Shown in pieces: positions 1 to 11,413 of a DNA stretch of 64,000 bases. The notes beneath the pieces are model-generated. The model was not told where the DNA came from and ran no database searches. It was given only the letters and a program-made list of their open reading frames with translations. The position numbers were made by a program, and so were the translations under genes. Origin of the DNA: Arsenophonus nasoniae DSM 15247. GTDB taxonomy: Bacteria; Pseudomonadota; Gammaproteobacteria; Enterobacterales; Enterobacteriaceae. Position 1 is the stretch's first letter. Each line of letters starts with the position of its first letter. Location: positions 1 to 64,000 of the forward strand of contig NZ_AUCC01000006.1 of the NCBI RefSeq assembly GCF_000429565.1. Reading direction: 5' to 3'.

Positions 1-2
1 AG

Positions 3-20
3 TATAGCTATGACCACTAA
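3..20 (+). repeat. IS630 terminal inverted repeat (transposase 3' side)
   Basis: Begins TATAGCTATGACCACTAA. It pairs imperfectly with the other end at 937-954, sharing the outer TATAGC and several inner positions. The transposase stop codon lies inside this repeat. Confidence 0.65.
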
Positions 21-571
21 AAAATAGACGTTTCTTTAAGAGTCTGCTCCATAGCATTTTCTAATAATAATTTAGAATTACGCATTAATTTTCTAATTGA
101 ATTTTTAATTTTATGCCAATAATGTTCTATAGGATTTAAATCGGGAGAATAGGGAGGCAAGTAAATAAGCTTTATTCCAGCTGCTTGCATTAAGTTTTTA
201 ATTTTTTCTGATTTATGGAAAGAGGCATTATCAATGATAACCGTTTTTCCTTTCGTTAATTTAGGGATCAAAATATTTTCAATATATAGTTCAAATACCT
301 GTGTATTACAGTGACCTTGAAACATGAAGGGCGCCATAAAATCTTGATTGCATAACGCGCCTATCATGCTAATTCTTTTTTTATAATGGCCTGGCTGTGC
401 TTCATAATATCTTTTACCAATAGCGCTGTAACCATAGGGATAAAAATCATTATCATTCATCCCTGATTCATCGACAAAGACCCTTTGCTCAAGGCAAACA
501 GCTTTTATTTCAGCTAAATAGGCCGCGCGTTTTTCTTCGCTTCTTTCGGCATAAGTTTGGCTCTTTTTTTT
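17..571 (-). CDS. IS630 transposase, catalytic part (orfB)
   Basis: This is the -1 frame relative to orfA, open from the A8 run to the stop at 17-19. It carries the DDE catalytic core: an Asp in VFVDESG, an Asp in IIDNASFHKS, and a Glu in PDLNPIEHYWHKIK, the family signature. There is no good independent start before the first catalytic Asp, so it is probably made only as a fusion with orfA. Joining at the A8 run gives a transposase of roughly 290 residues, normal for the family. Confidence 0.85.
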   Translation of the reverse strand, partial: KKKSQTYAERSEEKRAAYLAEIKAVCLEQRVFVDESGMNDNDFYPYGYSAIGKRYYEAQPGHYKKRISMIGALCNQDFMAPFMFQGHCNTQVFELYIENILIPKLTKGKTVIIDNASFHKSEKIKNLMQAAGIKLIYLPPYSPDLNPIEHYWHKIKNSIRKLMRNSKLLLENAMEQTLKETSIF

Positions 572-885
572 CTAGAATAACCTATTTTTTTCATCGCTCT
601 TCCTATCGTTGATGAGCCTACACGATAAATTTCGGCCATTTCTACTTGCGTATAATCTCCATGGTGGGCAACAAATTCACGAAATTCATTTAAATCTTTT
701 ATTCCATGGCTATGTCCTTTTTGAAAACCTGTTTGTGGGTTTAAATGACCTTGAATTTTTTCTAAATAAAGCCAGTTATACAGCGTTTGTCTTGCTATAT
801 TAAAAATTTTGCATACTTTTATTTTGTTCATTCCTTCATGAACCGCTTTCACTGCACGTTCTCTTAGATCTACGCTATATGACAT
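514..885 (-). CDS. IS630 transposase, N-terminal part (orfA)
   Basis: 123-residue frame that begins MSYSVDLRERAVKAV, a typical IS630 N-terminus with a helix-turn-helix (KVCKIFNIARQTLYNWL, about residues 26-42) and a second winged-helix segment. The frame remains open further upstream, but the ATG at 885 fits the family start. It ends 48 bp past an A8 run where a -1 shift would join it to orfB. Alone it would bind the ends without catalysing transposition. Confidence 0.85.
   Translation of the reverse strand: MSYSVDLRERAVKAVHEGMNKIKVCKIFNIARQTLYNWLYLEKIQGHLNPQTGFQKGHSHGIKDLNEFREFVAHHGDYTQVEMAEIYRVGSSTIGRAMKKIGYSRKKRAKLMPKEAKKNARPI
564..571 (-). other. A8 programmed -1 frameshift site in the transposase
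   Basis: On the minus strand the orfA codons read AGA AAA AAA AGA, which contains the slippery heptamer A AAA AAA. A tandem -1 slip places the ribosome in the orfB frame and yields an unbroken DDE transposase. Frameshifting of this kind is well known in IS elements. A simple indel in the run is the alternative. Confidence 0.65.
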
Positions 886-936
886 TGTTTTATACTTATT
901 AAAGTATTTTATTTTAACAATAATTTTGACCATTTG

Positions 937-954
937 TTAATGGGTAGCGCTATA
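937..954 (-). repeat. IS630 terminal inverted repeat (transposase 5' side)
   Basis: Read on the minus strand it is TATAGCGCTACCCATTAA, matching the opposite end at the outer six bases and at most inner positions. It lies about 50 bp upstream of the transposase start. Confidence 0.65.
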
Positions 955-1130
955 AAATAACGGTGCTGGATTCAGAAGAGGCATTTGCTGAGTTTGTTCA
1001 AGCCGCTAAAAATGAAGGTTATCAAGTACCGATCAATGAACGTTGGCAAGGAATGCAAAATATTCGCCGTGCTTCTTATGAAGAGACTCGTTATAAGATT
1101 GAGCAGTATTATCGTAAATTGTCATTATAA
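955..1130 (+). pseudogene. 3' remnant of an unrecognised gene next to the IS630 end
   Basis: Directly after the IS end an open frame of about 55 codons runs to a TAA at 1128-1130 and ends YYRKLSL. It is rich in charged residues and looks coding (FAEFVQAAKNEGYQVPINERW), but has no start codon or ribosome binding site and meets a stop inside the IS. It is best read as the C-terminal end of a gene whose 5' part lies beyond the insertion, outside the window. I do not recognise the family. It converges on mutH. Confidence 0.5.
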
Positions 1131-1162
1131 GACAACAGTTGGCAACTAGCAGTCTTAAGTTA

Positions 1163-1852
1163 TTACTTATGAGTGGGTAAATCAAAATGACGAGCCAGTA
1201 TTGGAGCGGTAAAATCTTTCTTAAGGTAAAATCCACGCGGCATGGTCATTATTGGTTGCCCGTGTTTACCTATCCCTTCTGTTAGTGCTTTATTGTTAGC
1301 GGCTTTAGGACGAATTTGTAAAACTTGGCCATGGCGGGCGGTAATGTTTTCCACCTGGCCTAACACGATCATATCCATCAATTCTTCCCAATCTCTTTTA
1401 AGCAATTGCTCTTCTATTGGATTTGGACTCCACAGTAGTGGTGAAGCGACTCTTCTCTTTGCTAATGGAATTTGGCGCTCACCTTCAATTGGTATCCATA
1501 AAACCCGTGATAGCTTATGACGTACATGGCTAGAAAGCCAGGTTACTCCAGTATTACCAGTTAAAGGCGCCACACAAACGAAGGTTGTTTCTAATGGTTC
1601 ACCATAGCGGTTAATAGGAATGGTTTTAAGCTCAATACCAAGATGAGCAAAATCTTGTTCTGCTTTGCTGCCGGCATTAGCACCTAAACAATATTCTAAT
1701 AACTGACCTACCCAACCCTTTGCGCGCCTAAGATCGTTTGGCATAGCGATACTTGCATGATAAGCCAGTTCAGCCATTGTATAGCCCGCCAGACTTTTGG
1801 CTTTATTGAGTAAACTTTGTTCATCACCTGGGATCTGGGGAGAAAATTGCAT
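1163..1852 (-). CDS. mutH: DNA mismatch repair endonuclease MutH
   Basis: Cuts the unmethylated strand at hemimethylated GATC sites when activated by MutS-MutL, so strand choice follows Dam methylation. The 229-residue protein matches the usual length. The catalytic signature is visible as Asp67, Glu74 and Lys76 in [14 protein letters not shown], the D-ExK motif shared with Sau3AI-type nucleases. An AGGT lies about 7 bp before the ATG. In E. coli mutH is far from leu, so a rearrangement joins the two here. Confidence 0.96.
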   Translation of the reverse strand: MQFSPQIPGDEQSLLNKAKSLAGYTMAELAYHASIAMPNDLRRAKGWVGQLLEYCLGANAGSKAEQDFAHLGIELKTIPINRYGEPLETTFVCVAPLTGNTGVTWLSSHVRHKLSRVLWIPIEGERQIPLAKRRVASPLLWSPNPIEEQLLKRDWEELMDMIVLGQVENITARHGQVLQIRPKAANNKALTEGIGKHGQPIMTMPRGFYLKKDFTAPILARHFDLPTHK

Positions 1853-2520
1853 AAATTATACCTGTATAAAAAATAGACAATTAAATTTGTACACACAGTA
1901 AAAATCTTAACATAGATCGCATAAATAAGAACAATTCATTGATAATCAAATCATTTTATCTAAGGTGGGCGAATTTTTTTTCTGTTATCCGTTTAATCGC
2001 ATAGGTAATAAACAGGATCTTAGCTATAGTTATCCACAATTTCACTGGATAACTCTAACAAAAGACCTTTACTGGTTTAATTTACAGTCTTGACAGGTCG
2101 GTTTTTACTAAAAAACTCGGTTAGCTTGCTTAACAAAACAACGTATCCTGTGGATAAAATAGATATTGCTGAATCTTTGTTCATCCTGTTTTGATTGATA
2201 GCTATTTGAACTAATTTAATCTCTATCTGATCAATTAAATTCATTTATCTCTATGAAAAAAAACTATTAATTTTATATTTGGCAATCTATCGATTGAATA
2301 ATTCATGAAATTATACCCTGTTTACTCTTGCTTTCTTCACATGGATATCCACAGAAAAAGTGAATAAATTATTAAATATAGCTTTCTATGTGGATAATTT
2401 TTCATTATTTAATAGATGAATTAAATGGTTTTTTACTAAATAAGATGGAATATAAGATTTAGTCATGCAATGAAAGTGAATATCACGACATTTTCTAAGC
2501 TTATAATTAATTAAAAAGAA
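1853..2520. other. Long AT-rich intergenic region between mutH and leuD
   Basis: Nearly 670 bp with no convincing reading frame on either strand. The middle holds a cluster of DnaA boxes (separate entry) and the stretch from about 2220 to 2520 is especially AT-rich. A 10-bp palindrome TGGATATCCA lies at 2342-2351. Only about three GATC sites are present, so it lacks the dense GATC pattern of E. coli oriC. Confidence 0.6.
2030..2397. promoter_or_regulatory. DnaA-box cluster (oriC-like or DnaA-titration region)
   Basis: Perfect TTATCCACA boxes occur at 2030-2038 (plus), 2149-2157 (minus) and 2389-2397 (minus). A one-mismatch box, ATATCCACA, is at 2345-2353 and a two-mismatch box at 2044-2052 (minus). 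By base composition fewer than 0.02 perfect boxes would be expected in the gap, so the cluster is unlikely to be chance. The flanking AT-rich DNA could be an unwinding element. Usual origin neighbours (mnmG, mioC, dnaA) are absent, so a titration or regulatory site is equally possible. Confidence 0.55.
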
Positions 2521-2559
2521 AAAATAGCAGACCCTACCATCATAGAGACGTAGAGCCTG
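2521..2559 (-). terminator. Rho-independent terminator of the leu operon
   Basis: Read on the minus strand, CAGGCTCTAC pairs with GTAGGGTCTG (10 bp with two G-U pairs) around a 12-base loop, followed within a few bases by a T-rich run. It lies 12 bp past the leuD stop. Confidence 0.65.
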
Positions 2560-2571
2560 TTGTTTGAACTG

Positions 2572-3174
2572 TTATCGTAAAAATAGTGGTTGCTGCTCTT
2601 CATAGCGGCTAATTTCTGCTTCATATTGTAAAGTCAGTCCAATATTATCTAAACCATTCATCAAACAATAACGATGAAAATTATCAATGGTAAAAAAATA
2701 AGTTTTATCCTTAGCTATGACAGTTTGGCTCATCAAATCAATAGTGAATTGACAACCCTCATGCTGTTCAACAAAGTTAACTAGTTGATTAATTTCTGTT
2801 TCCTTTAATTTAATCGGTAATAATTGGTTGTTAAAGGCATTGTTATAGAAAATGTCGGCAAAACTCGGCGCAATAATGGTGCAAAAACCATAATCTGTTA
2901 ATGCCCACGGCGCATGTTCGCGCGATGATCCACAACCGAAATTTTCACGAGTTAATAAAATAGTAGCACCTTGATAACGTAGTTTATTAAGGACAAAATC
3001 CGGATCAGGTTGTAGACCAAGATCATCCAGGAAACGCCAATCGTGAAAAAGGTGTTGACCAAAACCGACTCGAGTGACTTTTTGTAAAAATTGTTTTGGA
3101 ATGATCACATCAGTATCAATATTGGCCATATCTAAAGCAGCCACTAAGCCAGTATGTTGGATAAATTTTTTCAT
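2572..3174 (-). CDS. leuD: 3-isopropylmalate dehydratase small subunit
   Basis: Forms the LeuCD isomerase that converts 2-isopropylmalate to 3-isopropylmalate in leucine synthesis. At 200 residues it has the usual length and the aconitase swivel-domain signature: [15 protein letters not shown] near the N-terminus and [14 protein letters not shown] near residues 70-83. It is the last gene of the operon, 10 bp after leuC. It appears intact. Confidence 0.97.
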   Translation of the reverse strand: MKKFIQHTGLVAALDMANIDTDVIIPKQFLQKVTRVGFGQHLFHDWRFLDDLGLQPDPDFVLNKLRYQGATILLTRENFGCGSSREHAPWALTDYGFCTIIAPSFADIFYNNAFNNQLLPIKLKETEINQLVNFVEQHEGCQFTIDLMSQTVIAKDKTYFFTIDNFHRYCLMNGLDNIGLTLQYEAEISRYEEQQPLFLR

Positions 3175-3184
3175 TTACCAATTC

Positions 3185-4600
3185 CTATTTTGTTTGATCA
3201 TTGTTGATCTTACGTATATCGATAAAATGGCCGTAGATAGCTGCAGCGGCCGCCATAGCGGGACTGACTAAGTGAGTTCGACCACCTCGCCCTTGACGCC
3301 CTTCAAAGTTACGGTTACTGGTAGAGGCACAACGTTCACCAGCAGCGAGGCGATCACTATTCATTGCCAAACACATTGAACAACCGGGTAAACGCCATTC
3401 AAAACCGGCATCGATAAATATTTTGTCTAAACCTTCGTGCTCTGCTTGTGCTTTTACTGGCTCTGAACCGGGAACAACAATAGCTTGTACATTAATGGCC
3501 ACTTTATTGCCTTTTGCAATAGCGGCAGCAGAACGCAAATCTTCAATACGGGAATTAGTGCAAGAACCGATAAATACTTTATCAATTTTTATGTCAGTCA
3601 ATTTGCTGCCAGCTTGTAATCCCATATAATTTAATGCTTTCTCAGCGGATGCGCGCTCAATTGGATCAGGCAATGAGCTAGGTGACGGTATAGGATGATC
3701 AATGGCAATTACTTGCGCTGGATTGGTCCCCCAAGTAACCTGAGGCGCAATTTCCGCTGCATCAATCGTTTTAATGGCATCATAATTGGCATTCGGATCA
3801 GACTTTAACGTTTTCCAATAGTTAACAGCTTGTTGCCAATGTTCTCCGGTTGGTGCAAATCGACGGCCTTTAATATAATTAAATGTGGTTTCATCGGGTG
3901 CAATAATTCCCGCTTTAGCACCCATTTCAATCGCCATGTTACAGATAGTCATTCGGCCTTCCATGGTTAAGTTTTCAATTGCCTTACCACAAAATTCAAT
4001 AACATAACCCGTCCCACCGGCACTACCTATTTTGCCAATCATCGCCAGCACCAGATCTTTTGCTGTGATGCCATTAGCCAGTTCACCGATAACTTCAATT
4101 TTCATCGTTTTAGCTCGAGCTTGTTTTAAGGTTTGGCTGGCCAAAACATGCTCAACTTCCGATGTGCCAATACCAAAAGCTAATGCGCCGAAGGCACCAT
4201 GGGTTGCGGTATGAGAATCACCACAAACGATAGTCATGCCGGGTAAAGTGATGCCTTGTTCTGGTCCCATAACATGGACAATACCTTGGAAAGGATGTTT
4301 TAAATCGTAAAGTGTGATAGCAAATTGCTGACAATTTTTTATTAAGGTTTGCATTTGAATGCGGGCCATTTCACCACTAGCATTAATATCTTTAGTTTGA
4401 GTAGAGACATTGTGATCCATGGTGGCAAAGGTTTTATTAGGTTGTCTGACCAAACGGTTATGAGCTCGCAAACCATCAAATGCTTGGGGTGAAGTAACTT
4501 CATGCAATAGGTGGCGATCGACATAAATTAATGGTGTTTCATTTGCCGTTTCATGGACAATGTGTGCATCGTACAATTTTTGATATAAAGTTTTCGCCAT
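3185..4600 (-). CDS. leuC: 3-isopropylmalate dehydratase large subunit
   Basis: The iron-sulfur catalytic subunit of isopropylmalate isomerase, 471 residues, the normal length. It shows the aconitase-family signatures [28 protein letters not shown] and [10 protein letters not shown], which supply the cysteine ligands of the 4Fe-4S cluster. It lies 3 bp after leuB, implying coupled translation, and works with the adjacent leuD. Confidence 0.97.
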   Translation of the reverse strand: MAKTLYQKLYDAHIVHETANETPLIYVDRHLLHEVTSPQAFDGLRAHNRLVRQPNKTFATMDHNVSTQTKDINASGEMARIQMQTLIKNCQQFAITLYDLKHPFQGIVHVMGPEQGITLPGMTIVCGDSHTATHGAFGALAFGIGTSEVEHVLASQTLKQARAKTMKIEVIGELANGITAKDLVLAMIGKIGSAGGTGYVIEFCGKAIENLTMEGRMTICNMAIEMGAKAGIIAPDETTFNYIKGRRFAPTGEHWQQAVNYWKTLKSDPNANYDAIKTIDAAEIAPQVTWGTNPAQVIAIDHPIPSPSSLPDPIERASAEKALNYMGLQAGSKLTDIKIDKVFIGSCTNSRIEDLRSAAAIAKGNKVAINVQAIVVPGSEPVKAQAEHEGLDKIFIDAGFEWRLPGCSMCLAMNSDRLAAGERCASTSNRNFEGRQGRGGRTHLVSPAMAAAAAIYGHFIDIRKINNDQTK

Positions 4601-4603
4601 AAT

Positions 4604-7253
<2,650 letters not shown>

Positions 7254-7343
7254 ACTGTTGGTTCCTTTATCGACTTCTTGGTTGTTATCGGTTTTTGGGT
7301 TAGTAAGTTTATAGAAAGTGCTATTTAGTAAGATTGGGCGCAT

Positions 7344-7370
7344 AAAAAAACCCGCGCTTGTGCGCGGGTT
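7344..7370 (-). terminator. leu operon attenuator terminator
   Basis: A 9-bp GC-rich stem (AACCCGCGC against GCGCGGGTT) with a 4-base loop, followed on the minus strand by seven T residues. It sits between the leucine-rich leader peptide and leuA. Ribosome stalling at leucine codons would favour an antiterminator structure, as in E. coli. Confidence 0.9.
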
Positions 7371-7388
7371 CTTTTATGTGGGTAGATA

Positions 7389-7472
7389 TTAATAACTTCG
7401 TTCACCCATAAGCATACCGCGCACTGAAAATGCGAGAAGTAGTAGGCTTAGTAGGTGAATAAAACGTGACAT
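7389..7472 (-). CDS. leuL: leu operon leader peptide
   Basis: A 27-residue frame, MSRFIHLLSLLLLAFSVRGM and seven more residues, with six leucine codons in a stretch of eight (HLLSLLLLAF). It resembles E. coli LeuL, which also places a leucine run before a VRG motif. It ends 19 bp before the attenuator stem. Slow decoding when leucyl-tRNA is scarce would prevent termination and allow leuABCD transcription. Confidence 0.9.
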   Translation of the reverse strand: MSRFIHLLSLLLLAFSVRGMLMGERSY

Positions 7473-7517
7473 AAAACATTGACCTTATTAATATCAAAAA
7501 TATTATCATATTTTTTA

Positions 7518-7546
7518 TAACTAACTTATCTTAACCATTATGTCAA
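7518..7546 (-). promoter_or_regulatory. leu operon promoter (sigma-70 type)
   Basis: On the minus strand a consensus -35 TTGACA (7541-7546) is followed after 17 bp by TAGTTA (7518-7523) as the -10. Transcription would start about 35-40 bp before leuL. Spacing and position both fit. Confidence 0.65.
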
Positions 7547-8172
7547 TATTAAATAAAAATTAATTTTGTTACATGGTAAATTTTTTACTAGGATATATGG
7601 CTAATTTTTATATTTTTAATACGGTTTTTATCTATTCTTTTGATTCAAAAAACTGATAAGATTTCGTAAAAGATTAATTTTGTTGTTTTAATTTATTTCA
7701 GTAATGTTTCTTAATTATGAAGTGTAAAATTAGTTTAATAAAAATATATTAGGAAGTGTTTGTTATAAAAATGAGTAAAGGAAATATTGAATAAGCAATA
7801 ATTTATTCTGTGATGAATCTGATAATTTGTTGTGAATAATAAGAATTGAATAATTTTATTATGAATTCTACCACGCTTTGTTTTATCATCTAATTGAAGG
7901 ATTAATAGATGGATATTTAATTTTATTATTTATTGATTATGTGAATGTTGAAGGATAATAATTTTATAATTAGGGCTTTGGTAGAAATGATTTTTAAACT
8001 GATCAGTTAATGTTAAGGCATGGAAGCTAAAATCATTTAAAAAGTTAAATGGTTCGCTTAATTTATTTTAATGAATTTAAGAATAAAACAAGATACCTAA
8101 GTTAATAATTAATTAGGTTAATTTTTTATTTTTATTCATTAAATATACATATATATCAAGAGGGGTAAAATA
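7547..8172. other. AT-rich divergent region between leu promoter and leuO
   Basis: About 625 bp with no credible gene. It is extremely AT-rich with many A and T tracts, typical of H-NS-bound DNA, and in E. coli the equivalent region is H-NS-silenced and carries leuO control sites. AGAGGGG lies 8 bp before the leuO ATG. Confidence 0.5.
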
Positions 8173-9120
8173 ATGACTGACTACAACACAGTTTCAGCAA
8201 CGAAAAAAGAGCCAAGCGATATTCATTTGCGAAATGTTGATTTAAATTTATTAACGGTTTTTGATGTAGTTATGCAGATGCAGATGCAGAATGTGACCCG
8301 TGCAGCACAAATTTTAGGGATGTCACAGCCTGCTGTCAGTAATGCTGTATCGCGTCTGAAAGTGATGTTCAATGATGAGCTTTTTGTTCGTTATGGCCGA
8401 GGTATTCAGCCAACTTCACGTGCTAAGCAATTATTTGGTCCAGTTAGACAGGCATTACAATTAGTACATAATGAATTACCTGGCGCAGGATTCGAACCAG
8501 AGCAGAGTGAACGAGTATTTAAATTATCAATATGTAGCCCACTAGATATTCGTTTGGCAGCTAGTATTGTTGCTCGAGTTAAGCAGAATGCACCAAATAT
8601 TGACGTAATTATCCAATCTTATCTTGATGATAATATTGCCCATCAATTAAAATACCAAGAAACAGAATTTGTTATTAGCTATAACGAATTTGATAAACCT
8701 GAATATCATCACCATCCATTATTTAATGATGAATTAGTTCTAGCTGTGTCTAATAATCACCCCAATATTAAAAATACAATTTCTAATGATATATTACAGC
8801 ATGAAAAACATGCTGTTGTCTCCATGGATAATATGGGTTCTTTTAGTAAACCCTATTATCATAATAGCGATCTTTTTCATTCTATTATTTACCAAGGAAC
8901 AGATTTAAATAGCGTATTAAATATTGTTTCTCAGACTCATTTTGTCGCTATTGCACCAAAATGGCTTGTTGAATATTATTAGAGTCAGTTAAATTTAAGA
9001 TCGGTTGAATTACCCTGGGAAAGAACAACACGTCCTTGTTATTTGATCTGGCATGAATCAACAACGCGAGACAAAGGACATAAGTGGATGAAAACGCAAT
9101 TAGGACAACTGAGTAACTAA
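8173..9120 (+). pseudogene. leuO: LeuO LysR-type regulator, truncated by an amber codon
   Basis: LeuO is a LysR-type anti-silencer that counters H-NS. The N-terminal DNA-binding part is clear ([44 protein letters not shown]). A TAG at 8980-8982 ends the frame after 269 residues. The same frame then continues 45 codons to a TAA at 9118-9120 with family-like sequence (LIWHESTTRDKGHKWM), so the full gene would encode 315 residues, the normal LeuO length. Truncation removes the end of the effector-binding domain. A hexamer ATGCAG repeated three times (8272-8289) also seems to add two residues before the helix-turn-helix. Confidence 0.85.
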
Positions 9121-9472
9121 TAAATAGAATATTTTTTCGTATAATCAGTAAATAAGTCGACAGGAACAGATAATAACGTTTGAATTAAAGATAGCTTGTA
9201 AATTATCCTATTACAATTATCAAATTGATATATAAAATATTTTTCTTTTATAAAAGCACTTTTATGCCAAGTCATTGTTACGTTAGTATGGATTTGGTGT
9301 GAATGTGTTTTTTAATTTCATTAAAACCTCTTTTTTTATCTAACAATTATGTATAATGCCGCTATTAGCTAACAGCTGTACGCTGAAATTATTTTTTATA
9401 ACTTTAGCTAATATGACCTGTTGTCATTAAATAATCATATTTGGTAAATAAAGTTCACTAAGGGAAGTTATT
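9121..9472. other. Intergenic region upstream of the acyl-CoA ligase
   Basis: About 350 bp, AT-rich, with no reading frame I would call. In E. coli ilvIH follows leuO here; no ilvI or ilvH remnant was noticed. AAGGGA at about 9460 is the likely ribosome binding site of the next gene. Confidence 0.5.
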
Positions 9473-11281
9473 TTGACTATTGAGAATTTGCATTCTTATC
9501 ATTTAGTTAACCAGTTTCAGCAAAAGATTAATTCGCCAATTTTGTCTAATAGAGTTGCTTTTAGGCAATGGTCAGCAACTCATCAAAGTCAATTAACTTG
9601 GCAAGAAATTGGCCAAAAAACAGAATCTATTTCTTTAGCATTACTTGAATTAGGGGTGAATGTACAAGAAAATGTTGCTATTTTCGCGGATAATAGTATG
9701 AATTGGTCTTTAACCGATCTGGCTATTTTACAAATCCGGGCAGTGACGGTGCCTCTCTATTCAACCAGTAATGTCACTCAAGCTTCCTATATCTTAAATA
9801 ATGCTAATATTCGTATTCTATTTGTTGGCGATCAAGTTCAATATGATGTTGCTAAATTGTTATTTAAATTATGCCCTAAATTGACCGATATCATTGTTTT
9901 TAATGAATATATTGATATTTCTGACTGCCCAAAAGCTTACTCTCTATCGACATTAATGCAGAAATCTTCCCCCCAATTTTTAACCGAATTGAAACAACGG
10001 ATTGCACAATATCAATTAAGTGATTTATTTACATTAATTTATACTTCGGGCACAACAGGTGAGCCAAAAGGAGTGATGCTTGATTATGCTAATATGGCGG
10101 CACAGCTTTATTTACATGATGAACGTTTGACCTTAACTGAGTCGGATATTTCACTCTGCTTTTTACCACTTTCTCATGTTTTTGAGCGAGCCTGGAGTTT
10201 TTATGTTATGCATATTGGCGCACAAAACATCTATTTAACAGATGCCCACAGTGTTCGAGAAGCGATGGTTGCGGTAAAACCTACGGTGATGTGCGCGGTG
10301 CCCCGTTTTTATGAAAAAGTTTATGCCGCTATAAATCAGAAAGTTTCCAAAGCATCTTGGCTAAGAAGAGCACTTTTCAATTGGGCGCTTCGTCAAGGTA
10401 AGCGTCAAGTAGCCTTAGTTCAACAAGGAAAAAAAGGCAACTTGTTACATCGTTTTTTTTATCGTAATGCAGATAAATGGGTATTAACTAAATTAAAAAT
10501 GATTTTAGGTGGCAAATTGCGTTTTTTACCTGCCGCTGGTGCTCATCTTGATGATGAGGTTATTCGTTTCTTTTTAGCGGTCGGGATTAATATCAAATAT
10601 GGTTATGGTATGACTGAAACTTGTGCAACGATTTCTTGCTGGGAAGAGAATAGTTATTGCTTAGGTTCGATTGGTACGCCATTATCTGATATTCAGGTGC
10701 GTATTGGTCAGGAAAATGAGATCCAGGTTAAAGGGCCTATTGTGATGAGAGGTTATTTTAATAAACCAATAGAAACAGCACAGGCATTCACCCAAGATGG
10801 TTGGTTCAAAACAGGAGATGCGGGTAGGCTTGATGCAGTCGGCAACTTGTTCATTACCGAACGGTTAAAGGATTTAATGAAAACCTCTAATGGTAAATAT
10901 ATTGCTCCTCAGCTGATTGAAGGTGCATTAGGTCAAGATCGTTTTATTGAACACATTGCAGTAATTGCTGATGCCCGTAAATTTGTTTCTGCACTTATTG
11001 TTCCTTGTTTTGATTCGCTGGAAGAGTATGCCCATTCAATTAATTTGAAATATCACTGTCGATTAGAACTATTACGTAATAGCCGTATTGTTGAACTTTT
11101 TGATTTACGCCTTAAAGAAATGCAAAAGAATTTCGCTAACTTTCATCAGGTAAAACGTTTTACTCTATTACCCATTGGTTTTTCTATGGAAAATGGTGAG
11201 TTAACCCCTACCTTAAAATTAAGGCGTAAAATCATCGCCCAACGATATCAGCGTGAAATTGAATCCATGTATCAAGACTAA
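9473..11281 (+). CDS. Long-chain fatty acid-CoA ligase (AMP-forming, FadD15-like)
   Basis: Activates fatty acids with ATP and CoA through an acyl-adenylate. The 602-residue protein shows the adenylate-forming signatures in order: phosphate loop YTSGTTGEPKG (190-200), GYGMTETCA (from 377) and GWFKTGD (about 443-449), followed by the Lys-rich C-terminal domain. The start is TTG with AAGGGA upstream; no closer ATG fits. It is longer than E. coli FadD and resembles the bacterial FadD15/eukaryotic long-chain ligase type. Its exact substrate is unknown. It occupies the place of ilvIH between leuO and cra. Confidence 0.88.
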   Translation: MTIENLHSYHLVNQFQQKINSPILSNRVAFRQWSATHQSQLTWQEIGQKTESISLALLELGVNVQENVAIFADNSMNWSLTDLAILQIRAVTVPLYSTSNVTQASYILNNANIRILFVGDQVQYDVAKLLFKLCPKLTDIIVFNEYIDISDCPKAYSLSTLMQKSSPQFLTELKQRIAQYQLSDLFTLIYTSGTTGEPKGVMLDYANMAAQLYLHDERLTLTESDISLCFLPLSHVFERAWSFYVMHIGAQNIYLTDAHSVREAMVAVKPTVMCAVPRFYEKVYAAINQKVSKASWLRRALFNWALRQGKRQVALVQQGKKGNLLHRFFYRNADKWVLTKLKMILGGKLRFLPAAGAHLDDEVIRFFLAVGINIKYGYGMTETCATISCWEENSYCLGSIGTPLSDIQVRIGQENEIQVKGPIVMRGYFNKPIETAQAFTQDGWFKTGDAGRLDAVGNLFITERLKDLMKTSNGKYIAPQLIEGALGQDRFIEHIAVIADARKFVSALIVPCFDSLEEYAHSINLKYHCRLELLRNSRIVELFDLRLKEMQKNFANFHQVKRFTLLPIGFSMENGELTPTLKLRRKIIAQRYQREIESMYQD

Positions 11282-11413
11282 ATTCTGCTAATTTTTTCAT
11301 GGTGGAAAAAACAAATTTTGCGGTGAAAATATCTCTTCAGCAAGTTAAAATAGAGCAACATTTATTGTCTCAAGCTTTTGGGACTTTTCCTGTTAGCAAA
11401 AGGGGTCATCAAC

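Larger units (their letters stand above)
3..954 (-). mobile_element. IS630-family insertion sequence, apparently complete
   Basis: About 952 bp bounded by imperfect terminal inverted repeats that both begin TATAGC (13 of 18 positions match by eye). TA dinucleotides lie at both ends, as expected of IS630/Tc1-mariner elements, which insert at TA. It holds two overlapping minus-strand reading frames that together make a DDE transposase joined by a -1 frameshift at an A8 run. All three acidic residues appear present, so the element could be active. The left flank is only two bases long, so the target duplication cannot be fully confirmed. Confidence 0.85.

Noticed and set aside
609..803. 64-codon plus-strand frame inside the IS
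   Set aside because: Lies opposite the transposase N-terminal frame, which has clear family motifs.
7254..7343. Upstream extension of leuA by 30 codons
   Set aside because: It runs into the attenuator; the ATG at 7251-7253 has the ribosome binding site and the conserved N-terminus.
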